DNA of 64,000 bases from Blastopirellula sediminis. GTDB taxonomy: Bacteria > Planctomycetota > Planctomycetia > Pirellulales > Pirellulaceae. A model generated the notes under the pieces. The model was not told the origin of the DNA. It worked only from the letters and a program-made list of their open reading frames with translations, and made no database searches. The stretch covers positions 186,001 to 250,000 of the forward strand of contig NZ_JAJKFT010000004.1 in NCBI RefSeq assembly GCF_020966755.1. Reading direction: 5' to 3'. Both the position numbers and the translations under genes were made by a program. Numbering within the stretch: position 1 is the first letter of the stretch; every line of letters starts with the position of its first letter. Of this stretch, positions 1 through 8,750 are shown piece after piece.

Positions 1-10
1 GAGGTGTCGC

Positions 11-1051
11 GTGGCCCTGAACAAGATTATTTTTCAATCCTATCCGCTACGTGCAGGCGTCGCGTCGCTTGCGCTAGCCGGCGCGATGTGGACTGCGCCG
101 CTCCGCGCTGAAGAGGCCAGCGGTGGATTGCTGGACAAGCTCCCCTCGTTTAACGTGCGCCAAGTGCAGTTCACGGGCGACAGCGACGAGAATCAGACGC
201 TCGACGAATACATCCGCGAGTCGGAAGAGCGGAGCAAAAAGAAATCGGGTAACGGTTTCACTGCAACGCTGAAGAGCGCCGGCAAGAGCATCCAAGATGC
301 GTTCACGATCAAGTCGTCCAACGTCCCGGCCGACGATCCGCTGAGCTTGTCGAATACGCCGGACCATCTGGACGTCAACATCTATCTGAGCACCGGTCGG
401 ATCCTCGAACAGCAAGGAAAGTTCGAAGAAGCCGGCAAACAGTATATGACGGCGCTCGATCAGTATCCGGACAACCTGTTCGCGCTGCTCAGCTACGCCC
501 GGTTGATGGACCGTCAAGGGAAGTCGACCGCCGCGCTGGAATTCTATCAGAAAGCGGCGACCGCTCATCCCGAGAGCGCGATCGCGATGAACGACCTGGG
601 GCTCTGCTACCTGAAGCTAAAGCGTTTTGACGACGCGATGGCGTCGATCTTTAAGGCGACGACCATCGAGCCGGAAAACAAACGCTATCGCAACAATATG
701 GCCAGTGCGCTGGTTGACGCCAATCGCCTGGAAGAAGCGTTCTCGCAGCTCGAGTACGCTCACGGCGCCGCGACGGCCCATTACAACCTGGGCTATCTGC
801 TTTACAAGAAAGGGGACGCCAATTTGGCTCGCCTTCACTTGAACTTGGCGCTGGAGAAGGATCCCGAATTGCACGCGGCTCGCCAGTTGCTGATGATCGT
901 CGATCGCAGCCAACCGGAAGTCGCTTATCGCCCTGGCTACGGTCAGCAGCCGAATCTGCGTCGCCTGCCGGCGGCGCCGAATCCGCCGCAACTGAACTTC
1001 AATCAGGGAGCGGTCGGCAACATGCAGATGCAGCCGCCGATTCGTCGCTAA
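11..1051 (+). CDS. Exported tetratricopeptide-repeat protein
   Basis: A 346-residue protein with a GTG start preceded by a GAGGTG-like ribosome site. Residues about 1-33 form a signal peptide: a basic start, a hydrophobic stretch (VASLALAGAMW) and a likely cleavage after LRAEE or nearby. From about residue 120 to 295 there are at least four or five TPR units, recognisable by the GKFEEAGKQYMTAL, GKSTAALEFYQKA, KRFDDAMASIFKA and GDANLARLHLNLAL helices. The last 45 residues are proline, asparagine and glutamine rich and probably disordered. TPR proteins act as protein-protein scaffolds; the export signal puts this one in the periplasm or envelope. The specific partner cannot be told from the sequence. 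The gene start lies near the window edge, so an upstream operon partner cannot be excluded. Confidence 0.8.
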   Translation: MALNKIIFQSYPLRAGVASLALAGAMWTAPLRAEEASGGLLDKLPSFNVRQVQFTGDSDENQTLDEYIRESEERSKKKSGNGFTATLKSAGKSIQDAFTIKSSNVPADDPLSLSNTPDHLDVNIYLSTGRILEQQGKFEEAGKQYMTALDQYPDNLFALLSYARLMDRQGKSTAALEFYQKAATAHPESAIAMNDLGLCYLKLKRFDDAMASIFKATTIEPENKRYRNNMASALVDANRLEEAFSQLEYAHGAATAHYNLGYLLYKKGDANLARLHLNLALEKDPELHAARQLLMIVDRSQPEVAYRPGYGQQPNLRRLPAAPNPPQLNFNQGAVGNMQMQPPIRR

Positions 1052-1077
1052 TCGGATTGGATCCAGGGTAAAACAAA

Positions 1078-1105
1078 ACGACGCCGACCGCTTGGTCGGC
1101 GTCGT
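1078..1105. terminator. Bidirectional intrinsic terminator
   Basis: A perfect 12-bp stem (1078-1089 with 1094-1105) closed by a GCTT loop, A-rich on the left (AAAACAAAACG) and T-rich on the right (TCGTTTCTT). It lies between the convergent TPR gene and hemL and can serve both. Confidence 0.8.
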
Positions 1106-1134
1106 TCGTTTCTTGTCGAGGAAGCTCGGCTGAT

Positions 1135-2415
1135 TTACGCCTTCAGCGCTTCGCGAGCCGCGGCGATCGTCGCGTCGATGTCGGCGTCGGTGTGCGTCAC
1201 CGAAATGAAGAGGGCTTCAAACTGGCTGCAGGGGAAGTAGACCCCACGGTCGATCAAGCCCCAGAAAAAGTCGGCGTACCGCTTGGTATCGCTCTTGGCG
1301 GCGGTATCCCAATCGACGATCGGACCTTCGCCAAAGAAGAGGGTCGCCATGCTGCCGACACGCGCGACCGAATGAGCGACGCCGGCATCGGAGGCCGCTT
1401 TGGCCAGCCCGGTCATCAGTCGCTCGCCCAACTTCTCAAGCTGCGGATAGGGGTTCGTCTCTTTGAGGATCGACAGCGTCGCGATTCCCGCCGCGGTCGC
1501 CAGCGGATTGCCGCTCAGCGTTCCGGCTTGGAATACCTTCCCGGCCGGCAGAACGTTATTCATGATGTCGGCCCGCCCGCCGTACGCTGCGATCGGCAAA
1601 CCGCCGCCGACGATCTTCCCCATCGTCGTCAGGTCAGGCGTCACGCCGAACAGTTCCTGCGCCCCGCCGAGCGCCACTCGGAAGCCGGTCATCACTTCGT
1701 CCATCAGCATCACGGCGCCATACTTGGTGCAGAGCTCGCGAATCGCTCCCAAAAACTCCGGCGTCGGAATCACCGTTCCCATGTTGCCGACGATCGGTTC
1801 GAAGATCACGCATGCCAGTTCGTCGCCATACTTCTCGAACGTGCTGGTCAGCGCTTCGACGCTGTTGTACGGCAACACGATCGTATCGGCAGTGGTGCCC
1901 GGAGTAACGCCTGGCGAGTTAGGAACGCCCAAAGTCGCCGCGGCGCTTCCCGCGGCGACCAGCAGGCTATCGACATGGCCATGATAGTTGCCGGCAAACT
2001 TGATGATCTTGTTTCGTCCGGTATACCCGCGGGCGACGCGGATGGCGCTCATCGTCGCTTCGGTGCCGCTATTCACCAGGCGAACCTTTTCGACCGACGG
2101 CACGATGTCGATGATCAGCTCGGCGAGTTGATTCTCCCGTTCGGTCGGAGCGCCAAAACTGGTTCCTTGATCGACCGCGGCGTGAATAGCAGCGCGAACC
2201 TTTTCGTTGCCGTGCCCCAGGATCATCGGGCCCCATGAGCCGATGTAGTCGATGTAGCGGTTCCCATCGACGTCAAACAGGTAGGCGCCTTCGCCCCGTT
2301 CGAAGACCAGCGGTTCGCCGCCAACTCCGCCAAACGCTCGGGCCGGGCTGTTCACGCCGCCGGGCATCAGTTCTAAAGCGCGCTGGAAAATCTCGTGACT
2401 GCGGGAGCGTGACAT
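1135..2415 (-). CDS. hemL: Glutamate-1-semialdehyde 2,1-aminomutase
   Basis: PLP-dependent enzyme converting glutamate-1-semialdehyde to 5-aminolevulinate, the C5 route to tetrapyrroles. The product from the ATG at 2415 begins MSRSRSHEIFQRALELMPGG and is 426 residues, the usual HemL length. Visible class-III aminotransferase features include NSGTEATMSAIRVARGYTG, the HGHVDS segment, FEPIVGNMG, the LMDEVMTGFR aspartate motif that holds the PLP ring, and TMGKIVGGGLP with the Schiff-base lysine near residue 267. The reading frame stays open a further 67 codons upstream, but that part is only the antisense of truB and has no family similarity, so the shorter start is chosen. It is transcribed divergently from truB, with about 100 bp between the starts. 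Confidence 0.95.
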   Translation of the reverse strand: MSRSRSHEIFQRALELMPGGVNSPARAFGGVGGEPLVFERGEGAYLFDVDGNRYIDYIGSWGPMILGHGNEKVRAAIHAAVDQGTSFGAPTERENQLAELIIDIVPSVEKVRLVNSGTEATMSAIRVARGYTGRNKIIKFAGNYHGHVDSLLVAAGSAAATLGVPNSPGVTPGTTADTIVLPYNSVEALTSTFEKYGDELACVIFEPIVGNMGTVIPTPEFLGAIRELCTKYGAVMLMDEVMTGFRVALGGAQELFGVTPDLTTMGKIVGGGLPIAAYGGRADIMNNVLPAGKVFQAGTLSGNPLATAAGIATLSILKETNPYPQLEKLGERLMTGLAKAASDAGVAHSVARVGSMATLFFGEGPIVDWDTAAKSDTKRYADFFWGLIDRGVYFPCSQFEALFISVTHTDADIDATIAAAREALKA

Positions 2416-2517
2416 GCGAGGGGTCTTCTTTGAGGGGCCTGTTCGGGTGGCGAAACACTTCTTAGTTTTATAGTCAAAACCACTGATTTCGCTACCGCCT
2501 CCCCCAATTCTCGCAGC

Positions 2518-3393
2518 ATGCACGGCATTCTCAATATCTACAAACCGCCGCAATGGACCTCGCGCGATGTGGTGAACCGGGTCAACCGGTTCGTCCGACC
2601 AGCCAAAGTGGGGCATGCCGGGACGCTCGACCCGTTGGCGACCGGGGTCCTAATCTGCTGCGTCGGCAGCGGGACGCGGTTGATCGAAAACGTGCAAAAC
2701 ATGCCGAAGCGGTACCTTGGCCAGTTTGAACTCGGGAAGACGAGCGATACGGAGGACCTGGAAGGAACGATTACTGAACTTGCGGACGCTCCCATCGTCA
2801 CCGCCGACCAACTTGCCGCCGTCTTGCCGGAGTTCGTTGGCCAGATCCAACAACGCCCTTCTTCCTTCTCGGCCCTGAAGATCGACGGCAAGCGAGCCTA
2901 CGATTTGGCTCGTCAAGGAGAAGCGGTCGAGCTGGCGCCGCGCGAAGTCTCGATCTATGAGATCACCTTGCGCGGGTTCGAGTATCCGCTGTTTGAGATT
3001 GACGTCCTCTGCGGCGGCGGAACCTACATGCGTGCGCTCGGCCGCGACATCGGCGAGCGACTCGACAGCGGCGCAGTGATGACTGGGCTAACGCGGACGG
3101 CGATCGGCGAGTTTCGCCTGGAAGATGCGTTGCCGGTAGAGCAATTGAGCGCCGAAACAGTCGCCGCCAACCTCGCTCCTCTGGCGACCGCCGTCGCGGG
3201 AATGCCGCAGATCACGCTCACGCCGGAAGAACTGAACGAGATGCGTTTCGCTCGCGGCATTCGCCCTGAGATGGAATCGGCCGAAGTGGAAGTCGCCGCG
3301 CTCGACGAAGCGGGACGCCTGGTCGCGATTTTGACGAAACGAACCGACGGCAGTTGGAAGCCGGCCAAGAACTTCGTCCACACGCTTGAGTAA
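2518..3393 (+). CDS. truB: tRNA pseudouridine(55) synthase
   Basis: Isomerises U55 to pseudouridine in the T loop of tRNAs. The 291-residue product carries the TruB signature GHAGTLDPLATGVL with the catalytic Asp at residue 38, followed by the KRYLGQFELGKTSDTEDLEG and QRPSSFSALKIDGKRAYDLAR motifs and the CGGGTYMRALGRDIGE segment. The final 60 residues fit the C-terminal RNA-binding extension (TPEELNEMRFARGI). Full length for the family. The ATG at 2518 gives the classical MHGILNIYKP start. It stands alone, followed at once by a REP-like palindrome that may end its transcript. Confidence 0.95.
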   Translation: MHGILNIYKPPQWTSRDVVNRVNRFVRPAKVGHAGTLDPLATGVLICCVGSGTRLIENVQNMPKRYLGQFELGKTSDTEDLEGTITELADAPIVTADQLAAVLPEFVGQIQQRPSSFSALKIDGKRAYDLARQGEAVELAPREVSIYEITLRGFEYPLFEIDVLCGGGTYMRALGRDIGERLDSGAVMTGLTRTAIGEFRLEDALPVEQLSAETVAANLAPLATAVAGMPQITLTPEELNEMRFARGIRPEMESAEVEVAALDEAGRLVAILTKRTDGSWKPAKNFVHTLE

Positions 3394-3757
3394 TGGGTGA
3401 CACTGCTGGCTTGTCCAGCAGTGTGCAGCCTCAAAGTCGCTAGATATCCATCTGTCGATTCGTTTTGAGGGGCAATCTTTTCAGAATTCGTTCCATAACG
3501 CCACACTGCTGGACAAGCCAGCAGTGCCACCCCTTCGAGTCGCATTTCCACTCTTGCCGACTGTGCCGGTCGTGCCGCGGGCTCCGATTCTTTTCACCAG
3601 CGAAACGGCGCCGCGCGGCGATCTGTCGCTGATTTCGTCTCGCTAGCAATGCCGAAGTAGAGAGAGACGGACCAACAGGATTTGTCGGGCAAGGATTCGC
3701 CCTGCGACTTCGCGACATGCGCGGCATGTCGTTTGCCATAAAGGAGTGGCGCCCGCC
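3394..3757. repeat. Intergenic region with an inverted pair of REP-like palindromes
   Basis: No gene is supported between truB and ftsK. Two palindromes of the same family lie here in opposite orientation. The first (3400-3424) has a 10-bp stem around CACTGCTGG / CCAGCAGTG with a CTTGT loop. The second (3504-3526) has the same 9-bp arms with the complementary ACAAG loop, so it is the reverse complement of the first. Both stems are perfect, and the pair could also fold on itself. This arrangement is typical of interspersed REP/BIME-like sequences. The rest of the region has no clear promoter, except a purine-rich AAGGAG at 3741-3746 that serves ftsK. Confidence 0.7.
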
Positions 3758-6637
3758 ATGTTCGAAAATCGCAGCCTTCATCGCGACCTAATCGCAATCG
3801 GTTTGGCGGCGGCGGTCTTATTTCTCATACTCTCGCTCGTCAGCTACGACGCAGCGGATCCGATCCCTGCGCCGATTTTTCCGATCAGCGAAGTTTATCA
3901 GCCTGACGTGGTGGTCTACCCGCCTACGCAGCGCGCCCACAACATCTGCGGCGGCATGGGCGCCTTGGCGGCCGATTTGCTCTTTTCGCGACTCGGCGGA
4001 CTGGGAGCCTTTTATCTGGTCATTTCGCTGGCCGCACTCGACTTCATTTTGCTGAAGCGGATGGAAGTCTCGGCGCCGGCGATTCGCATGTTCGGCTGGC
4101 TCGCCTCGCTGACCGGTTTGACCGCGCTGGCGGCGATGTATGCGCCCGCCATGGGGAACGGTCCCTTGGCCGGTTCCGGCGGCGCCCTCGGCATGTTGGC
4201 ATCGACGCTGCTGCATCAGCACTTTGCGGCGGTCGGCGGAACGCTGCTCGCCCTGACCGTCACGGCGGTCGGACTCTTCCTTTGCACCGACTATGAGATT
4301 CTCCGCATTGCGATGATCGTCGGCGTCAAGGGAATCGAGACGGCGGTTCTCGGCAAACAAATGGTCGCCAAGCGAATTGGTAAGAAGGGGGTCGCGGAAG
4401 ATGCCGAAGCTGCGGACGAGGAAGCCGAAACGACTGACCTGGAAGATGTCGAAGAAGAAATCGCCGAAGGGATGACCATTCGCATCGGTGGTCGCCAGGT
4501 AGAAGTCGCCGAAGACGAAGAGGAAGTCGAGTACGAGGAAGAGGAAGCCGAAGGGGAAGAGTGGGAAGAAGAAGAGGAGGTCGCCGCCGAAGAGGAAGAA
4601 GGCGAGTGGGAAGAGGAAATCGAAGAAGAGGAAGCGGCGGAAGACGAAGCGATCCCGGTCAAAACGCTCGCCGATAAGGCGGCGGAGAAGGCCGAGGATC
4701 CGCTCGCGGTCAAGAACCGCAATTCGAAAAAGAAGGCGAAGGAAGACGATCGCGCCGCGGTAATCAAAGAACTGAACGCCGCCGCCGACGACGAGCCGAA
4801 GCACGAGCATTACGAACTGCCGCCGATCGACCTGCTCATCGAGAACGAAGAGTTCTCGTACGAGGCGCAAGAGAAAGAAGTCCGTCAAAAGGCGAAGGTC
4901 CTCGAAAAGACGTTCGCCAACTTCGGCTTCAACGTCAAGGTGGTCGAAATCGAGACCGGTCCGGTCATCGCCCAGTACGAAGTCGAACTCGAAGCCGGTC
5001 TCCGACTTTCGAAGATCACCGGCCTGGCCGACGACCTGGCGATTGCGCTCCGCGTGCCGAGCGTCCGCATCGTTGCGCCGATCCCCGGCAAGAACACCGT
5101 CGGGATCGAAGTGCCGAACGAAGAGCGGCAGATGGTCCGCCTGCGCGAAGTGATGGAAGAAGGACTCGGCCGTTCGGGCAAGATGAAGATTCCGATCTTC
5201 CTCGGCAAGGACGTCTCTGGCAATCCGCTGGTCGTCGACCTGGCGTCGATGCCTCACTTGTTGATCGCCGGTCGTACAGGTACCGGTAAGTCGGTCTGTT
5301 TGAACGCGCTGATCACTTCGATTTTGATGACCCGTCGTCCCGACGAAGTCCGCATGCTGATGATCGACCCGAAGATGGTCGAATTGAGCTGCTACAAGAC
5401 GCTGCCGCACCTGATGCACCCGGTGGTTACCGACATGAAGAAGGCGGAAGCGATCTTGGCCTGGGCGGTCGAGAAGATGGAAGAGCGGTATCAACTGCTC
5501 GCCAAGGTTGGCGTCCGTCACTTGAGCGTCTTCAACCAGCTGAGCGCCGAAGAGATCTACGAACGTCTGGAAGTGGGAGACGAAGAAGATCGCAAATCGG
5601 TTCCGACGCACTTGCCCTACATCGTGATCGTCGCCGACGAAATGGCGGACCTCATGATGACCGCCGGGAAGGAAGTCGAACAGCACATCATTCGTCTCGC
5701 TCAGAAGAGCCGAGCGGTCGGGATCCACCTGATCCTTGCGACGCAAAAGCCGACGGTCGACGTCATCACCGGTTTGATCAAGTCGAACTTGCCGGCTCGC
5801 TTGGCGTTCCAGGTGGCCAGCCGTACGGACAGCCGCGTTGTGCTCGACGAAATGGGCGCCGACAAGCTGCTCGGCAACGGCGACATGCTCTTCCTCTGGC
5901 CAGGGACCAGCTCGCTGATGCGTGGTCAGGGTACCTACCTCTCGGACGAAGAGATCAACAGCGTCGTCGATTTCGTCAGCACCGGCGAACAGGACTTCGT
6001 CAAAGAACTGGTCCAGCTGCGCGTCGAAGATGGCGCCGTCGCCGATCCCAGCAAGATGAAGAAGCGGGACGAAATGTACGAGCAGGCGGTCGACGTGATC
6101 GTCGCCGAGCAGCGCGGCAGCGTTTCTTTGCTGCAGCGGGCGCTTGGCGTCGGTTATGGTCGTGGCGCACGCTTGATCGACTTCATGGCGGAAGATGGAA
6201 TCGTTGGTCCGTACAACGGTTCTCAGGCCCGCGAGGTATTGATCAGCGTCGCCGAATGGGAGCAAATGAAGGCCGGGGACGGCGTCGGCAAGATTGAAAT
6301 GGAAGAAGAGCCGGAGATCAACGAAGCTCCGCCTAAGAAGAAAGAAGAGCCGAAAGCGAAACGCTCGAACAAAGTCGTCCCGGTTCCTGCGATGGAAGAA
6401 GAGGAGGAGGAAGAGGAATACGACGAAGAAGAAGAGGAAGTGTTCGAAGAGGAAGAGGAGTACGAAGAAGTCGAAGAGTACGACGAAGACGACTCCGAGT
6501 ATGAAGAAGAGGAAGCGGAAGGGGACGAAGAAGAGTACGAGTACGAAGAGGAAGAATACGAGGAAGAGGAGTACGAGGAGGAAGACGAAGAGGAAGAAGA
6601 GGACGAGGACGAAGGAGATCGCCAGAAGACGGCGTAA
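3758..6637 (+). CDS. ftsK: FtsK/SpoIIIE DNA translocase with acidic linker and acidic tail
   Basis: Hexameric ATP-driven DNA pump for chromosome segregation and dimer resolution, anchored in the inner membrane. From the ATG at 3758 (AAGGAG 11 nt upstream; an in-frame GTG lies at 3746) it has 959 residues. Residues about 12-195 hold four or so membrane helices. Residues about 208-327 are a Glu-dominated linker. The motor follows: an alpha part around 365-480, Walker A GRTGTGKS near 504-512, Walker B IVIVADEMADL near 621, and LAQKSRAVGIHLILATQKPT. The gamma winged-helix domain that reads KOPS sites is seen as VSLLQRALGVGYGRGARLIDFM near 790-815. Unusually, some 80 residues after gamma are almost all Glu, Asp and Tyr. 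Planctomycetes generally lack FtsZ, so a divisome role cannot be assumed. The motor assignment is certain; the meaning of the acidic parts is not. Confidence 0.95.
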   Translation: MFENRSLHRDLIAIGLAAAVLFLILSLVSYDAADPIPAPIFPISEVYQPDVVVYPPTQRAHNICGGMGALAADLLFSRLGGLGAFYLVISLAALDFILLKRMEVSAPAIRMFGWLASLTGLTALAAMYAPAMGNGPLAGSGGALGMLASTLLHQHFAAVGGTLLALTVTAVGLFLCTDYEILRIAMIVGVKGIETAVLGKQMVAKRIGKKGVAEDAEAADEEAETTDLEDVEEEIAEGMTIRIGGRQVEVAEDEEEVEYEEEEAEGEEWEEEEEVAAEEEEGEWEEEIEEEEAAEDEAIPVKTLADKAAEKAEDPLAVKNRNSKKKAKEDDRAAVIKELNAAADDEPKHEHYELPPIDLLIENEEFSYEAQEKEVRQKAKVLEKTFANFGFNVKVVEIETGPVIAQYEVELEAGLRLSKITGLADDLAIALRVPSVRIVAPIPGKNTVGIEVPNEERQMVRLREVMEEGLGRSGKMKIPIFLGKDVSGNPLVVDLASMPHLLIAGRTGTGKSVCLNALITSILMTRRPDEVRMLMIDPKMVELSCYKTLPHLMHPVVTDMKKAEAILAWAVEKMEERYQLLAKVGVRHLSVFNQLSAEEIYERLEVGDEEDRKSVPTHLPYIVIVADEMADLMMTAGKEVEQHIIRLAQKSRAVGIHLILATQKPTVDVITGLIKSNLPARLAFQVASRTDSRVVLDEMGADKLLGNGDMLFLWPGTSSLMRGQGTYLSDEEINSVVDFVSTGEQDFVKELVQLRVEDGAVADPSKMKKRDEMYEQAVDVIVAEQRGSVSLLQRALGVGYGRGARLIDFMAEDGIVGPYNGSQAREVLISVAEWEQMKAGDGVGKIEMEEEPEINEAPPKKKEEPKAKRSNKVVPVPAMEEEEEEEEYDEEEEEVFEEEEEYEEVEEYDEDDSEYEEEEAEGDEEEYEYEEEEYEEEEYEEEDEEEEEDEDEGDRQKTA

Positions 6638-6779
6638 TTCGGGCGGCGATCCCCGGTTTTCCCCGTAGAACTGGCAAAATGGGAAGTTTTTGCCAGATCG
6701 TCGATCGCAGCCGCCGCCGGGTCGATCTAAAGGGAATGTGGATCAGACCGCGAACCGCCCAGCTGGTGGGGGCGTCTGG

Positions 6780-6808
6780 TTGACATAGAATAATGGTAAT
6801 TTTAGACT
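6780..6808 (+). promoter_or_regulatory. Sigma70-type promoter of the cimA leader
   Basis: TTGACA at 6780-6785, a 17-bp spacer, and TAGACT at 6803-6808 (4 of 6 consensus positions). Transcription would start near 6815 and give a leader of about 265 nt before the citramalate synthase gene, containing the leader ORF and the attenuator. Confidence 0.55.
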
Positions 6809-6867
6809 TACGTCTTCCACGCACACTTGTGTGAGACAGCCGTCCGCCTCAGTAGGGTGCAGATAAA

Positions 6868-6957
6868 ATGCCCAACACGCTGATCAACGTAGGCTCGCAG
6901 ATTGGACCGATTACGATCGTACGGATCGTAGTACCGGGCCGTTGTGGGCTTGGCTAG
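6868..6957 (+). CDS. Branched-chain-amino-acid leader peptide
   Basis: A 29-codon ORF in the leader of the citramalate synthase gene (ATG 6868, TAG 6955). The peptide starts MPNTLINVGSQIG and then has the core PITIVRIVVPG followed by RCGLG. Five isoleucines, four valines and two leucines make 11 of 29 residues, with six Ile/Val codons among codons 15-22. A weak AGGGTG ribosome site lies about 10 nt upstream. The peptide itself probably has no function; its translation rate would report charged tRNA-Ile and tRNA-Val levels. It is followed by mutually exclusive hairpins (see the attenuator entry) and sits ahead of an isoleucine-pathway gene, exactly where such a leader is expected. The Ile/Val content, the position and the structures agree, but translation is inferred. 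Confidence 0.75.
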   Translation: MPNTLINVGSQIGPITIVRIVVPGRCGLG

Positions 6958-7024
6958 AGGAAACGGCAAATCACCGAAATCCAACAGCCCTGAAGCCCGT
7001 TGCGGCCTCAGGGCTTTTTTTATT
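6912..7024 (+). promoter_or_regulatory. Transcription attenuator upstream of citramalate synthase
   Basis: Three competing structures are visible. A pause-type hairpin pairs 6912-6918 with 6924-6930 inside the Ile/Val codons. An antiterminator pairs 6936-6944 with 6982-6990 (8 of 9 pairs). An intrinsic terminator pairs 6986-6993 (AGCCCTGA) with 7008-7015 (TCAGGGCT) and ends in TTTTTTTATTTT. The antiterminator and terminator share 6986-6990, so only one can form. A ribosome stalled at codons 15-22 leaves 6936-6944 free and favours read-through; one that reaches the stop at 6955 covers that strand and favours termination. This is the standard logic of ilv/leu-type attenuation; the folding is read by eye. 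Confidence 0.7.
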
Positions 7025-7080
7025 TTCGTCGCTAACCGCGGCAACCCAAACGGCACGCCCCGCCAGTAGGGACTTTCTTC

Positions 7081-8706
7081 ATGAGAAAAATCGAGATCTA
7101 CGACACGACGCTTCGTGACGGCGCCCAAGGAGAAGGCGTAAGCTTTTCTTTGCAGGACAAGCTGTCGATTACCGAGCGTCTGGATGAGATCGGCGTCGAT
7201 TTCGTGGAGGGAGGCTATCCCCTGTCGAATGAAAAAGACGCCGAGTACTTCAAGCGGGTCCAAGAGCTCGACCTGAAACATACGAAGGTCTGCGCCTTCG
7301 GCATGACCCGCCGTAAGGGAATGGCCGCCGCTGACGATCCCGGCATGCAAGCGCTGGTCGATTCGGGCGCGCCGGTCGTCACCATCGTCGGTAAGACGCA
7401 TGACTTTCATGTGACCGACGTCCTCCGCGTGACGCTGGAAGAAAACCTGGCGATGATCGCCGACTCGATCAGCTACATCGTCAGCCAAGGGCGCGAAGTC
7501 ATTTACGACGCCGAGCACTTCTTCGACGGCTGGAAAGCGAACCCGGAATACGCGGCCGAAACGATTCGGACCGCCGCCAAAGCGGGCGCACGCTTGGTGG
7601 TGATGTGCGATACCAACGGCGGCAGCCTGCCGGAAGAAATCGCCGACTACGCCAAGAAGGCGATCGAAGCGCTGGCCGAATTCAACGTGCCGGTCGGCAT
7701 CCATACGCATAACGATGGCGATCTAGCGGTCGCCAACAGTCTGGCCGCAGTCGACGCCGGCGCTGTCCAGGTGCAAGGAACGATCAACGGCTTCGGCGAA
7801 CGTTGCGGCAACGCCGACCTGATCTCGGTGATCGCAAACCTTGGCTTGAAAAAGAAAGGTTACGACGTCATCGGGGGCGCGGGCTTCGATCATTTGACCG
7901 AACTTTCGCGTTACGTCTACGACACCGCCAACGTCAATCGTCGCAACAACCAACCGTTCGTCGGGCAAAGCGCCTTCGCTCACAAAGGGGGAATGCACGT
8001 CCACGCGATCAACCGGGCCGCGTCGAGCTACGAACATATCGACCCGCAAACGGTCGGCAACGAACGTCGCGTCTTGGTGAGCGAATTGTCGGGTCGCTCG
8101 AACATCGTCGCCCTGACGACCAAGCACAACCTGCAAGACGATCGCGTCTTGATGGATAAGATCCTGGCCGAGGTCGTCAGCAAGGAAAACCAAGGTTACC
8201 AGTACGAAGCGGCCGAAGCGTCGTTCGACTTGCTGGTCAAACGGGTCGCCGGCGTCTTTCGGCCCCACTTCGAGATTTTGAAGTACCACGTCGAAGTCGA
8301 AGACCTGGTCGAACACAAAGTGGTCGACCTGGTGACCGAAGCGACGGTGAAAGTTTCGGTCGACGGCGAAGTACGCTACGAAGTCGGCGAAGGAGACGGT
8401 CCGGTGCAGGCGCTCGACGTGGCGCTCCGCAAGGCGCTGAACGGCTGCTTCCCGACGCTCGAAACGATGCACCTGGTCGACTACAAGGTACGCGTCGTCA
8501 ATCAAGAGGCGGGGACCGCCGCCAGAATCCGCGTGATGATCGAAAGCGCGGACGAAGATGACGTCTGGGGAACCATCGGCGTCAGTGAGAATATCATCCA
8601 GGCCAGCTGGAACGCGCTGGTCGATTCCATCGAATACAAACTTCACAAAGATGAGCAACGGGGCAAGTCGCCGGCGCGGGCCAGCGCTGAATCGACGGCG
8701 AAGTAA
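7081..8706 (+). CDS. cimA: Citramalate synthase (LeuA-related)
   Basis: Condenses pyruvate with acetyl-CoA to (R)-citramalate, opening the threonine-independent path to 2-oxobutyrate and isoleucine. The 541-residue protein begins with the DRE-TIM metallolyase signature DTTLRDGAQGEGVSFS at residues 8-23; the GEGVSFS form is typical of the CimA subgroup, whereas 2-isopropylmalate synthases usually read PGA in this place. The metal-binding HTHNDGDLAVANS lies near residue 208 and GTINGFGERCGNADL near 232. Residues about 395-515 form the LeuA-type regulatory domain where isoleucine would bind. The length matches this CimA subgroup. It is preceded by an Ile/Val leader and attenuator. A 2-isopropylmalate synthase role is the main alternative, less likely given the N-terminal motif. 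Confidence 0.88.
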   Translation: MRKIEIYDTTLRDGAQGEGVSFSLQDKLSITERLDEIGVDFVEGGYPLSNEKDAEYFKRVQELDLKHTKVCAFGMTRRKGMAAADDPGMQALVDSGAPVVTIVGKTHDFHVTDVLRVTLEENLAMIADSISYIVSQGREVIYDAEHFFDGWKANPEYAAETIRTAAKAGARLVVMCDTNGGSLPEEIADYAKKAIEALAEFNVPVGIHTHNDGDLAVANSLAAVDAGAVQVQGTINGFGERCGNADLISVIANLGLKKKGYDVIGGAGFDHLTELSRYVYDTANVNRRNNQPFVGQSAFAHKGGMHVHAINRAASSYEHIDPQTVGNERRVLVSELSGRSNIVALTTKHNLQDDRVLMDKILAEVVSKENQGYQYEAAEASFDLLVKRVAGVFRPHFEILKYHVEVEDLVEHKVVDLVTEATVKVSVDGEVRYEVGEGDGPVQALDVALRKALNGCFPTLETMHLVDYKVRVVNQEAGTAARIRVMIESADEDDVWGTIGVSENIIQASWNALVDSIEYKLHKDEQRGKSPARASAESTAK

Positions 8707-8750
8707 CTCTCGCCTGCCCCTGATGCAAACAACGCTGTAGACCAAAGAAA

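Noticed and set aside
2416-2616. A longer N-terminus for hemL
   Set aside because: The extra 67 residues overlap truB in antisense and do not resemble HemL; the ATG at 2415 gives the family's usual start and length.
3818-6265. An 815-codon open frame on the minus strand across ftsK
   Set aside because: Antisense shadow of ftsK; composition (D, H, F, L-rich) is the complement of Glu-rich coding and no domain is seen.
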